In this document: in pieces, positions 15,544-22,434 of the stretch | Layout: each line of letters begins with the position of its first letter | Position numbering within the stretch: position 1 is the stretch's first letter | DNA from: CBCXVS01 sp965178525 | GTDB lineage: Bacteria; Tectomicrobia; Entotheonellia; Entotheonellales; Entotheonellaceae | Reading direction: 5' to 3' | NCBI GenBank assembly: GCA_965178525.1 | Contig: CBCXVS010000023.1 | Location: forward strand, 1-40,005 | DNA length: 40,005 nt | Translations under genes and position numbers: made by a program | The notes under the pieces: generated by a model | The model's database searches: none | What the model saw: only the letters and a program-made list of their open reading frames with translations | Told to the model about the DNA's origin: nothing

Positions 15544-16410
15544 CTACCGTGAGCGCCACAACCGCCGGCGGAGAGGCTTGATCATGTCTAACACCCGCCG
15601 CCGCCAGGTACGCCAGCAGCGATAGAAGCGTACAATCCGCAGCATACGCGTCACGGCAAACCGATCGGCACAATACAGCGCTACGAATTGCCCATGCCAT
15701 TCCTGCCAATCCATACGCGCAATATCCACAGCCCGGAGTAAGGCCGGGACGTACGGCAGGTGGAAGGCACGGTTGAGATCGACCAAATAGAGACGCCGCT
15801 CACCTGATGGGCCCGCCAGCAAAAAATTGGACAAGACCATATCGCGATGCCACAGCCCGCTGTCATGCATGGTTCGGGTATAGTCAGCCGTGAGCCGCAA
15901 CACCTCCGGAACATCTCGACGGCCCTCAGGCAGCGTGCGGCGGTATTGACGTAAGGTGAGATAACCGGTGATGGCCTCGGTTGCATATACATTGTACTGC
16001 ACGAAACCCCACCGCCGTTCTTCGAATACGCCGAGTGGGAGTGGGGTGTCAAGCCGATGCGCCAACAAGTGACAGGCGGTCCGATAGGCCTTCATGGCCC
16101 GAGAGCGCTTGAGCGGGCTGAAGACGTAATGCTGTCCGCCACGCCACCCAAAACGCTTCACCACGAGATGCGACCACGGCACCTCCACCTCCGCGGGCAA
16201 CCGCACTTCACGCACCAGGTTCGGACGGCGCATGTAGATCGCGATATCCGGCTCTGCCGGAAGCTGCTCAATGGGTGGCAGGTTGCGGAAAAATCCCACC
16301 AGTTGCGGATGTCCTTCACCATGTAAGCGCCCGCGGCGAAAAGGCTGTGGCGTGTAAGGCAGGGAAAAGGCCATACATCCAGGCACCAGCACGCTCCTCG
16401 AGGTTATCAC
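15544..16410 (-). CDS. Lipopolysaccharide kinase (Kdo/WaaP) family protein
   Basis: The 288-residue kinase-like protein has a protein-kinase fold signature. WSHLVVKRFGWRGGQHY supplies the invariant ATP-binding Lys, SGLWHRDMVLSNFLL supplies the HRD and Asn of the catalytic loop, and YLVDLNRAFH supplies the metal-binding Asp of the DFG equivalent. This set (VVKRFGWRG..., HRDxxxxNFLL, LVDLNR) is that of KdkA/WaaP/RfaP lipopolysaccharide core kinases, which phosphorylate Kdo or heptose. I start it at GTG 16410, which overlaps the rimI stop (GTGA). An ATG 12 codons further in (16374) has the weaker but possible alternative start. An LPS kinase in an operon with TPR and TatD genes is unusual; it supports a diderm envelope. 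Confidence 0.8.
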   Translation of the reverse strand: MITSRSVLVPGCMAFSLPYTPQPFRRGRLHGEGHPQLVGFFRNLPPIEQLPAEPDIAIYMRRPNLVREVRLPAEVEVPWSHLVVKRFGWRGGQHYVFSPLKRSRAMKAYRTACHLLAHRLDTPLPLGVFEERRWGFVQYNVYATEAITGYLTLRQYRRTLPEGRRDVPEVLRLTADYTRTMHDSGLWHRDMVLSNFLLAGPSGERRLYLVDLNRAFHLPYVPALLRAVDIARMDWQEWHGQFVALYCADRFAVTRMLRIVRFYRCWRTWRRRVLDMIKPLRRRLWRSR

Positions 16411-16880
16411 AGCGGATCACGCCACAAAATGAGCGCATCTTCCGTAGGGCGCATGTAGTATCTCGGCCGCGAGCCAACCGGGGCAAATCCTTGCTGATAA
16501 TAGAACTGTTGTGCCTCCATATTGGACACGCGCACCTCTAGGGTCGCTCGAGTACACGCGCCGTGACGCGCCTGCGCCATGGCTTGCGCCAACATCTGCG
16601 TGGCAATACCATGGCGTCGCCATTTCGGGTCCACCGCAACGATCACGATGTGCATCTCATCCACCACGACACGATAGCCGATGTAGCCCACGAGTCGGCT
16701 CGGCTCCTCATGTAGACGCGCCACCAACAGATGTGAGGCCGGATTCTTCAATTCGGACGAAAAGAGCGCCTGCGACCAAGGCGTGGTAAAGGACTGGTGT
16801 TCAATCTGCAACACCGTATCCAGGTCCGCCGCCTGCATCGGCTCCAAGTGGACCGTGACCTGCGACGCCGCTCGCCTCAT
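16407..16880 (-). CDS. rimI: Ribosomal protein alanine N-acetyltransferase-like GNAT (RimI)
   Basis: A 157-residue GNAT-fold acetyltransferase. The N-terminal ADLDTVLQIEHQSFTTPWSQALFSSEL is a hallmark of RimI (MxxxDLxxVxxIExxSFxxPWS). The acetyl-CoA motif VAVDPKWRRHGIATQML (RRxGxA) follows, then LEVRVSNMEAQQFYYQQGFAPVGSRPRYY, with the NxxAxxFYxxxGF block. RimI acetylates the N-terminal Ala of ribosomal protein S18 in the cytosol. It overlaps the metallophosphoesterase gene by 4 bases at its start and the kinase gene by 4 bases at its end, so translation is probably coupled. Confidence 0.85.
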   Translation of the reverse strand: MRRAASQVTVHLEPMQAADLDTVLQIEHQSFTTPWSQALFSSELKNPASHLLVARLHEEPSRLVGYIGYRVVVDEMHIVIVAVDPKWRRHGIATQMLAQAMAQARHGACTRATLEVRVSNMEAQQFYYQQGFAPVGSRPRYYMRPTEDALILWRDPL

Positions 16881-17551
16881 GCCTGACTCCTACTGGGAAA
16901 TGCCTCTAGGCTCCTTGTGACCGTATCCAGAATATAATACTCGTCTTTGAGTTGATTCAGCGCATACACCGTGCTGGTCTCAGTGCAGGCCTTCTGATAA
17001 ATATGGGCATGACCACAGAACATCAGGCGCGGCTGCACCGTATCGAGAATCTCCCGAATCGCCTGCACCCCATAATCCGGTTCGCGGCCATAACCCAGGC
17101 CGGCCGGGCAGCCATGCGCCAGCCAGATATCGACATGCCGCAACCTCAGACTTTTGTCGACATCCGACCGCAGAAAAAACGCCTGACTTTCCAGCGGCCG
17201 GTCCGGACCCTCTTCTAGCTCATAGTACAAGCCATCATAGGCGCCGTTCAAGCCGGCAACGCGGACTTGCTCCCCATCTTTTTCCAGCGTCAGTACCTCA
17301 CCGGTCTTAATATGGTGGAAATTTTCCAGCGGCCGCTCGCCGGATTCCACCTGCCGGACGACATCAGGCCAATCGTTGTTCCCAATGATCCAATAAACCG
17401 GTTGAGCAAATGAGCGATAATGACACATGTCGCCAACTTGCAGGAAGGCATCGACCTGCAACGTGTGCGTCAATTCGACCGCATACTCAATGCTCATGAC
17501 GTTACTACCGGGCAGATAGCCGTGAATATCACCCAAAATACCAAGCCGCAT
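16877..17551 (-). CDS. Metallophosphoesterase family protein
   Basis: The 224-residue calcineurin-like phosphoesterase carries the metal-binding motifs in order: GDIHG (residues 7-11), LQVGDMC, IIGNNDWP (GNxD/H type), IWLAHGCPAGLG and GHAHIYQ near residue 178. It has no signal peptide, so it acts in the cytosol. Substrate not predictable (phosphodiester, phosphoprotein or nucleotide). The GNND sequence, where GNHD/E is more common, still conserves the metal ligand. First gene of the TatD operon; it reads divergently from the methylmalonyl-CoA mutase gene across a 235-bp intergenic region. Confidence 0.85.
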   Translation of the reverse strand: MRLGILGDIHGYLPGSNVMSIEYAVELTHTLQVDAFLQVGDMCHYRSFAQPVYWIIGNNDWPDVVRQVESGERPLENFHHIKTGEVLTLEKDGEQVRVAGLNGAYDGLYYELEEGPDRPLESQAFFLRSDVDKSLRLRHVDIWLAHGCPAGLGYGREPDYGVQAIREILDTVQPRLMFCGHAHIYQKACTETSTVYALNQLKDEYYILDTVTRSLEAFPSRSQA

Positions 17552-17602
17552 GCGTTCCCCTCTCTTCCATGCGTTTGCTCATCTCTCCCGCCGTGCGCGA
17601 CC

Positions 17603-17631
17603 TTGACAAGCCGCGGCGTGTATGGGACAAT
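17603..17631 (+). promoter_or_regulatory. Sigma70-type promoter upstream of the mutase gene
   Basis: TTGACA at 17603-17608, 17 bases, then GACAAT at 17626-17631. The -35 is perfect and the -10 matches four of six bases with ideal spacing. This would start transcription near 17638, about 150 bases before the mutase ATG, leaving a long untranslated leader. No intervening gene is present. Confidence 0.6.
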
Positions 17632-17786
17632 GCCGTAGCTTTTTAGTAGCGATAATGCCCAATAAATCCGGAGCTTGTGAAGAACACGGGCGTTGCGCCC
17701 GGCGTCGTATACCTGCCACAATGGCTCCGCACGAGACAGCATTATAGCCAACACATAGCCACTCATCCCTACGAAGGAGTTCTCGG

Positions 17787-19472
17787 ATGGCGGTCCACCA
17801 TCATAACGAGGAAATCGCCCAACAGCAACAACGTTGGGAATCGGAGGTCGTCGAGCCGGTGCGGCAACGCTATCCGGAACGTCAGCAGCAGTTTACGACT
17901 TCGTCCGATATCTCTTTAGAGCCGGTGTATACACCACGGGACAGCGACGCCAGCACATATCTCGAACAACTCGGATTTCCCGGACAATTTCCGTTCACCC
18001 GCGGCGTCTATCCGACGATGTATCGCGGACGCCCATGGACGATGCGGCAGTATGCCGGTTTCGGAACAGCGGAAGCGTCGAACCAACGCTATAAATTCCT
18101 GCTGGAACGTGGCCAAAAAGGCCTCAGTGTGGCCTTTGATCTACCGACCCAGATCGGCTACGATTCCGACCATCCCATGGCGGCCGGAGAGGTGGGCAGG
18201 GTCGGTGTTGCCATTGACTCTTTACAGGATATGGAAACGTTGTTCGGTGGCATTCCGCTCGATCAGGTCAGCACATCGATGACCATTAATGCCACGGCGG
18301 CCACCTTGTTGGCCTTGTATATCGCGGTAGCCAAAAAACAAGGCGTAGATCCGGCCAAACTGAGCGGTACGGTCCAAAACGATATTCTCAAGGAATACAT
18401 CGCCCGCGGCACCTACATCTACCCCCCGACGCCGTCGATGCGGCTCATTACGGATCTCTTTGCCTATGCCGAAACGGCCCTGCCTCGGTGGAACACCATC
18501 AGTATCAGTGGTTATCACATTCGGGAAGCCGGTTCGACCGCGGTGCAAGAAGTGGCTTTTACGCTCGCCAATGGCATCGCGTATGTCGAGGCGGCGATTG
18601 AATCCGGGTTGAATGTGAACAAATTCGGCATGCAACTCTCGTTTTTTTTCAATGTGCATAACCACTTTTTGGAAGAGATTGCCAAGTTCCGGGCGGCGCG
18701 GCGTCTGTGGGCGCGTATGATGCGCGACCGGTTTCGCGCCACGGAGGCGCGGGCGCAGATGTTGCGCTTTCACGCCCAAACTGCAGGTAGCACCCTCACG
18801 GCGCAACAGCCCGATAACAACGTCGTGCGGGTGGCCATGCAAGCGCTGGCAGCCGTGCTGGGCGGGGCGCAATCCTTACATACCAATTCACGGGATGAAG
18901 CCCTCTCGCTTCCAACGGAGGAGTCCGTCGAAATTGCCCTGCGAACGCAACAAATCATTGCGGCAGAAACGAATGTGGCCAAAACGATCGATCCCGTCGG
19001 CGGTGCTTATGCCATTGAAGCGTTGACCGATAAGATTGAGGAACAGGCGCGGGCCTATATTGAACAGATCGATGACTTAGGTGGCGCCGTCAAAGCCATT
19101 GAGCTAGGATTTCCTCAGAATGAGATTCAGCAGAGTGCGTACTGTCATCAACAAGAAGTCGAAGGTCGGTCGCGTATCGTGGTCGGTGTCAATGCGTATA
19201 CGCTGGAGGATGAGCCGGAGCCGTCCCTGATGCGAATCGATCCCGCCCTGGCCCAACAACAGGTGGACCGCCTGAGCGCGCTACGGGCCCAACGCAACCC
19301 AACCCAGGTGCAGGCCGCGTTGGCTCAGTTGGAACAGGCAGCGCAGGGCACGGATAATTTGATGCCACACATCATTGAAGCCGTGGAATGTTATGCCACG
19401 TTAGGCGAAATCGCCGATACCTTGCGCGGCGTCTTTGGTGAACATCAAGAGCAGGTCATCCTCACCACCTAG
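17787..19472 (+). CDS. Methylmalonyl-CoA mutase, catalytic (large) subunit without B12 domain
   Basis: The 561 residues cover only the substrate-binding TIM-barrel and its linker; the cobalamin-binding domain is absent, so a separate small subunit is needed and is not in this window. The enzyme interconverts (R)-methylmalonyl-CoA and succinyl-CoA in propionate and odd-chain or branched-chain catabolism. Residues map almost one-to-one on the Propionibacterium enzyme: R82, T85, R87, Y89 (GRPWTMRQYAGF), S114, R207 (EYIARGTYIYPP) and H244 (SGYHIREAG). Y89 and R207 are the residues that favour methylmalonyl-CoA over isobutyryl-CoA, whose mutase has Phe and Gln there, so methylmalonyl-CoA is the likely substrate. 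The start has a GAAGGAG ribosome site and lies about 150 bases from the predicted transcription start at 17638. Confidence 0.93.
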   Translation: MAVHHHNEEIAQQQQRWESEVVEPVRQRYPERQQQFTTSSDISLEPVYTPRDSDASTYLEQLGFPGQFPFTRGVYPTMYRGRPWTMRQYAGFGTAEASNQRYKFLLERGQKGLSVAFDLPTQIGYDSDHPMAAGEVGRVGVAIDSLQDMETLFGGIPLDQVSTSMTINATAATLLALYIAVAKKQGVDPAKLSGTVQNDILKEYIARGTYIYPPTPSMRLITDLFAYAETALPRWNTISISGYHIREAGSTAVQEVAFTLANGIAYVEAAIESGLNVNKFGMQLSFFFNVHNHFLEEIAKFRAARRLWARMMRDRFRATEARAQMLRFHAQTAGSTLTAQQPDNNVVRVAMQALAAVLGGAQSLHTNSRDEALSLPTEESVEIALRTQQIIAAETNVAKTIDPVGGAYAIEALTDKIEEQARAYIEQIDDLGGAVKAIELGFPQNEIQQSAYCHQQEVEGRSRIVVGVNAYTLEDEPEPSLMRIDPALAQQQVDRLSALRAQRNPTQVQAALAQLEQAAQGTDNLMPHIIEAVECYATLGEIADTLRGVFGEHQEQVILTT

Positions 19473-19536
19473 GGGCATCGATTATACTAGGGCTACGTTG
19501 CATGGCCACGCGACCATCTTGCGGGAGAAAGCAACC

Positions 19537-20994
19537 ATGAAATGTCCGAAGTGTGGCTATGTCAGTCATGATTATCTCGATGCATGCCGCAAATGTAGCA
19601 TTGACCTGGCCGGTTTTAAGACGCAAGTGCAACTGTATGCTCTTAAGGCCACCGAACTCAATCTCTTGACCATCATTGGTGGAGCCCCAGAAAGCTTCAA
19701 CACATCAGGTGGGTTTAGCTCAAACGATTCTCTCTTCGACTCCTCCATGCTGGATGAAGTAGACATGGGTGGCGACTTTGATATCACACTCGATGACGAC
19801 GTGAGCTTTGCCCCGGCAGCCGGGCTTGACGATCCTGGTGGTACTTCCGGGCTTCTCTCTTCCCCGCTGCCGGGCTTTGAGGATGAGGAAGCGCCCGTGC
19901 CAGCCGCCACTTCCGAAAACACTGGAGAGGGAACACTTGGCCCACCGACGAGCGGTTACGCTACGGTATTACTCGACGTAGGCAACCTGAACGACGATGA
20001 TACGGGGCACGGAGATACGAGTCCGCCGGCGACACCACCCATGGAAGAGCCGTTTATTGAAGCGGATTTCACCCTGGACGAGCCCGAACCGGATATGCTC
20101 TCACTCAATACGAGCGAACTCATTTTACCCGCCGACACGACAGAGATACCCCTCTTTGACAACGCCGACTTCGCAACCTTCGACTTCCCGCTGTCCGATT
20201 CCCTGCCCGCCGAGACAGTTGAACCGGCCCTGCCTCCTCCCGAGGTGGAGGAAACAACGTTCAGTGACACGCAAGAAACCGTCCTCATGGACAAGCCAAC
20301 CAGCGATACCTCCGAGTCGTTTATGCCGCCCCTACTGGATGACGAGACAGCGTCGCCGGCAACTACACCTAACGAGGCGACCCTCATTGATGACCCCACA
20401 CTTACCTCGTTCGATGCTTCGCTCGACGACCTGCCCCCCCTCGACACCGACGGCCCAGCCCTAGGCCCTCCTCCTACTACAGAAATCACCCTCGTGGATG
20501 AGACGACCGACACCGTGGACAAACCCTTTTTGCCCAGCTTACCTCCTCAAGAAAACGACGACGATGCTCCGACAGTAATCGCATCCCACGATATGACTCT
20601 CATTGATGACCCCACACTCACCTCGTTTGATGCCTCGCTCGACGACCTGCCTACCCTCGACATCGACGAGCCAACTTTGAGCGCTCCTCCTACCACAGAA
20701 CTGACGCTTGTAGACGAGACGACCGATACCGTGGACGAACCCTTTTTACCTAACTTCCCCCCCTTACAAACTGACGAGACCGATTTGCCGATGGCCACCT
20801 CCTACGAGGCAACGCTTGTGGATGATCCCACACTCTCTGGCGAGCTAGACCTCCTCCTTCTTGAACCGCAAGACACGGCTCCCTTGGATCAAGCGCCCCC
20901 AGCAGATGTGATAGATCAAATCAATGAGAACTCAGACGTATTGTTACTTGATGAAGAGGATCCCGAAGGTGGCGACAATGTAAACCCGGCTTGA
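19537..20994 (+). CDS. Zinc-ribbon protein with a long acidic tandem-repeat tail
   Basis: Starts MKCPKCGYVSHDYLDACRKCSIDLAGF, a four-Cys zinc ribbon (C3, C6, C17, C20), about 65 bases after the mutase gene. The 34 codons upstream in the longest frame overlap the mutase and are rejected. The ribbon is followed by a short linker (LYALKATELNLLTIIGGAPES). Nearly 420 residues of low-complexity, Asp/Glu/Pro/Thr/Leu-rich sequence follow, with no hydrophobic core segments, so they are probably disordered. Residues about 282-435 hold an exact 72-residue repeat: TLIDDPTLTSFDASLDDLP, then TTEITLVDETTDTVDKPFLP and SLPP. It is repeated once more and then partly. Cytosolic, with no signal peptide. Function unknown; the motif FLPxLPP recurs in the next gene. 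Base composition and repeats suggest a fast-evolving or protein-binding tail. Confidence 0.8.
   Translation: MKCPKCGYVSHDYLDACRKCSIDLAGFKTQVQLYALKATELNLLTIIGGAPESFNTSGGFSSNDSLFDSSMLDEVDMGGDFDITLDDDVSFAPAAGLDDPGGTSGLLSSPLPGFEDEEAPVPAATSENTGEGTLGPPTSGYATVLLDVGNLNDDDTGHGDTSPPATPPMEEPFIEADFTLDEPEPDMLSLNTSELILPADTTEIPLFDNADFATFDFPLSDSLPAETVEPALPPPEVEETTFSDTQETVLMDKPTSDTSESFMPPLLDDETASPATTPNEATLIDDPTLTSFDASLDDLPPLDTDGPALGPPPTTEITLVDETTDTVDKPFLPSLPPQENDDDAPTVIASHDMTLIDDPTLTSFDASLDDLPTLDIDEPTLSAPPTTELTLVDETTDTVDEPFLPNFPPLQTDETDLPMATSYEATLVDDPTLSGELDLLLLEPQDTAPLDQAPPADVIDQINENSDVLLLDEEDPEGGDNVNPA
20380..20841 (+). repeat. Tandem 216-bp repeat in the acidic-tail gene
   Basis: The codons for TLIDD begin at 20380, 20596 and 20812, exactly 216 bases (72 residues) apart. 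Units 1 and 2 are complete and nearly identical in DNA (for example CTCATTGATGACCCC in both); unit 3 is cut after DDPTL. The in-frame period points to expansion by unequal recombination or slippage. Confidence 0.85.
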
Positions 20995-21069
20995 TAAACC
21001 TCTGTACAAATTATAGTTATCGATTTCCTTTGGAAACATGATTCAACTAATTTTGTCCAGGCACGTGAG
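20991..21069 (+). repeat. Dispersed hairpin repeat, copy E (divergent)
   Basis: The plus strand reads from TTGATAAAC through a clear central hairpin TTTCC-TTT-GGAAA to TTTTGTCCAGGCACGTGAG. The right end matches copy C (CCCAGGCACATAAG) and the hairpin is conserved although its bases differ. Its left end overlaps the TGA stop codon of the acidic-tail gene. Confidence 0.5.
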
Positions 21070-21101
21070 AGACGCACAAGGCAATAGGAGATATAGGACT
21101 G

Positions 21102-21725
21102 ATGAGTACAGGAGGAATCATACTCGCATTGGCTGTGGTTCTGATAGGTGTTGGTACTATCTTGGCGTTGGTTTTTCGTTCGCGGGCGCGTCATGGGTCT
21201 GTGCAAGTCACGACGAGAGACATCGCCCCGGTCCGTGCAGCTTCGCCGCCTACCCCTGAGGCACCCCGGCCCATCCATCCATCCGTGCAAACAGCGGAGG
21301 CAGTCCCAACCCCCCTCCCCATGACCGCAACCGTCCCGGTTGACGAGGCAAGGACGGCCCCAGCCCCTGAACCATTTCTACCATCCCTTCCTCCTCCCCT
21401 GGTAGACCAATCGGCCCCCCCCACCTCCGGGGCAAACGATGAGACCCTCGTGGATGATACATCCAATTCCGCCCTGCTAGCCTCCCTGAGGAAGCAATCC
21501 TCCCAGACAACGGACAAGTTGACACACACGGATGCAACGCTTGACTCAGCTCCCGAGCTCTTCTTGCCCCCCTTACTTCCTGAAGAGATGAACGAGTTGG
21601 ACTTGCTCACTTCCACGCCACAAGACGCGACGATCATTGATGACTCTCCTCTCGCAGCACTGAAGACAACCCCTCCCGGCACCGCGTCCTCCAAAGCCAG
21701 GAGGCGTGATGGGCAGAGCCGGTGA
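21102..21725 (+). CDS. Membrane-anchored acidic protein sharing motifs with its neighbour
   Basis: The 207-residue protein begins MSTGGIILALAVVLIGVGTILALVFRSRAR, a single membrane helix at about residues 5-26 with a basic stop-transfer end. The basic residues after the helix favour a cytosolic tail. The tail is Pro/Thr/Asp/Leu-rich and disordered-looking. It carries the motifs FLPSLPP near residue 90, TLVDD near 113, FLPPLLPEE near 151 and TIIDDSPL near 176, the same order and spacing as in the acidic tail of the preceding zinc-ribbon protein. Preceded by an AGGAG site. The two proteins share a repeat unit, so they may bind the same partner. Function unknown. Confidence 0.7.
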   Translation: MSTGGIILALAVVLIGVGTILALVFRSRARHGSVQVTTRDIAPVRAASPPTPEAPRPIHPSVQTAEAVPTPLPMTATVPVDEARTAPAPEPFLPSLPPPLVDQSAPPTSGANDETLVDDTSNSALLASLRKQSSQTTDKLTHTDATLDSAPELFLPPLLPEEMNELDLLTSTPQDATIIDDSPLAALKTTPPGTASSKARRRDGQSR

Positions 21726-21827
21726 TGAGGCCACCACCGTCAGATCGAGGAAGAGAATCTCGCGCATGCCAACACGAGGACACACTCTTCCTCATTCACA
21801 TCCTATAGCCATAGGAGAGCCGAAACC

Positions 21828-21995
21828 ATGAGCGCAGGAGGAATCTTACTCACGTTTGCTATAATCGTTATCGGGATCAGTGCTATCCTGGCACTCGTCT
21901 TTCGCTTTTGGCCTCGTTATGGGTCTGTAGAGGCTGCCGTTGAACAATCGGACCACGTCCTGGAACAGCTGGAGCCTGCCGCATCGGCACATTAA
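21828..21995 (+). CDS. 55-residue membrane protein, short paralogue of the preceding anchor
   Basis: The protein begins MSAGGILLTFAIIVIGISAI and continues LALVFRFWPRYGSVEAAVEQ to the final SAH. It has one membrane helix, and its first 35 residues align with the first 35 of the preceding gene (MSTGGIILALAVVLIGVGTI), including the LALVFR boundary. The long acidic tail is absent. A GGAGAG site precedes the ATG. The TAA stop is the left end of dispersed repeat copy C. The gene is a local duplicate cut short after the helix. Confidence 0.65.
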   Translation: MSAGGILLTFAIIVIGISAILALVFRFWPRYGSVEAAVEQSDHVLEQLEPAASAH

Positions 21996-22068
21996 GTACT
22001 GAGGCAAAATTAAATTTATATCTTTCCCCTGGAGAAATATATAAAGGTAATTATGCCCAGGCACATAA
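21992..22068 (+). repeat. Dispersed hairpin repeat, copy C
   Basis: Begins TTAAGTACTGAGGC, contains TTTCCCCTGGAGAAATATATAAAGG and ends GCCCAGGCACATAAG. It is 77 bp between the ends, as for copy B, and differs in a handful of bases. Its first bases form the TAA stop of the 55-residue membrane protein gene. Confidence 0.75.
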
Positions 22069-22142
22069 GTCTCCGGACAGCAGGGTTGCCATCTCTTTCC
22101 CCCAGAAACATGATGCGGTTGATGGTGTCCAAGTCCTTGACG

Positions 22143-22163
22143 CGTCGGGTCCACAACCCGACG
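22143..22163 (+). promoter_or_regulatory. Stem-loop in front of the membrane zinc-ribbon gene
   Basis: CGTCGGGT-CCACA-ACCCGACG is a perfect 8-bp stem with a five-base loop, 20 bases before the GTG start. There is no T-tract, so an RNA-level or protein-binding site is more likely than a terminator. Confidence 0.35.
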
Positions 22164-22182
22164 GACGGGAAGCGTTAACATC

Positions 22183-22434
22183 GTGACCGTGTTCGCCATG
22201 ACATTGTGGCTCCTGTTCGGCGGACTCGTGACGTTCACTTTTTTCGCCATTCGGCATGCCCGCCGCTGCCGTGCCGCACGATGTCCACACTGTTGTGTTC
22301 GCCGGAATTATTATGTAGGATACGTCCGAACGCGGCATACGACAGAGCAAGAGATCGGGCCGGTACGCTGTAAATCCTGTCGGATACTCTTTGTATTCAC
22401 GGCGCGAGGGAGGACAGAGCATGGTCATGGTTGA
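22183..22434 (+). CDS. Small membrane protein with a zinc-ribbon-like domain
   Basis: The 83-residue protein has an N-terminal membrane helix (about residues 5-24, AMTLWLLFGGLVTFTFFAI) followed by a basic segment and two CxxC knuckles (CPHC at 34-37, CKSC at 63-66). The pattern is that of a cytosolic zinc ribbon tethered to the membrane. GTG at 22183 is the outermost start; ATG at 22198 is an alternative that keeps most of the helix. Its last codons overlap the following hydro-lyase gene by 14 bases, so the two are probably co-translated. No family recognised. Confidence 0.6.
   Translation: MTVFAMTLWLLFGGLVTFTFFAIRHARRCRAARCPHCCVRRNYYVGYVRTRHTTEQEIGPVRCKSCRILFVFTARGRTEHGHG

Noticed and set aside
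17787..19472. Isobutyryl-CoA mutase large subunit
   Set aside because: Tyr89 and Arg207 are kept; isobutyryl-CoA mutases have Phe and Gln at these positions.
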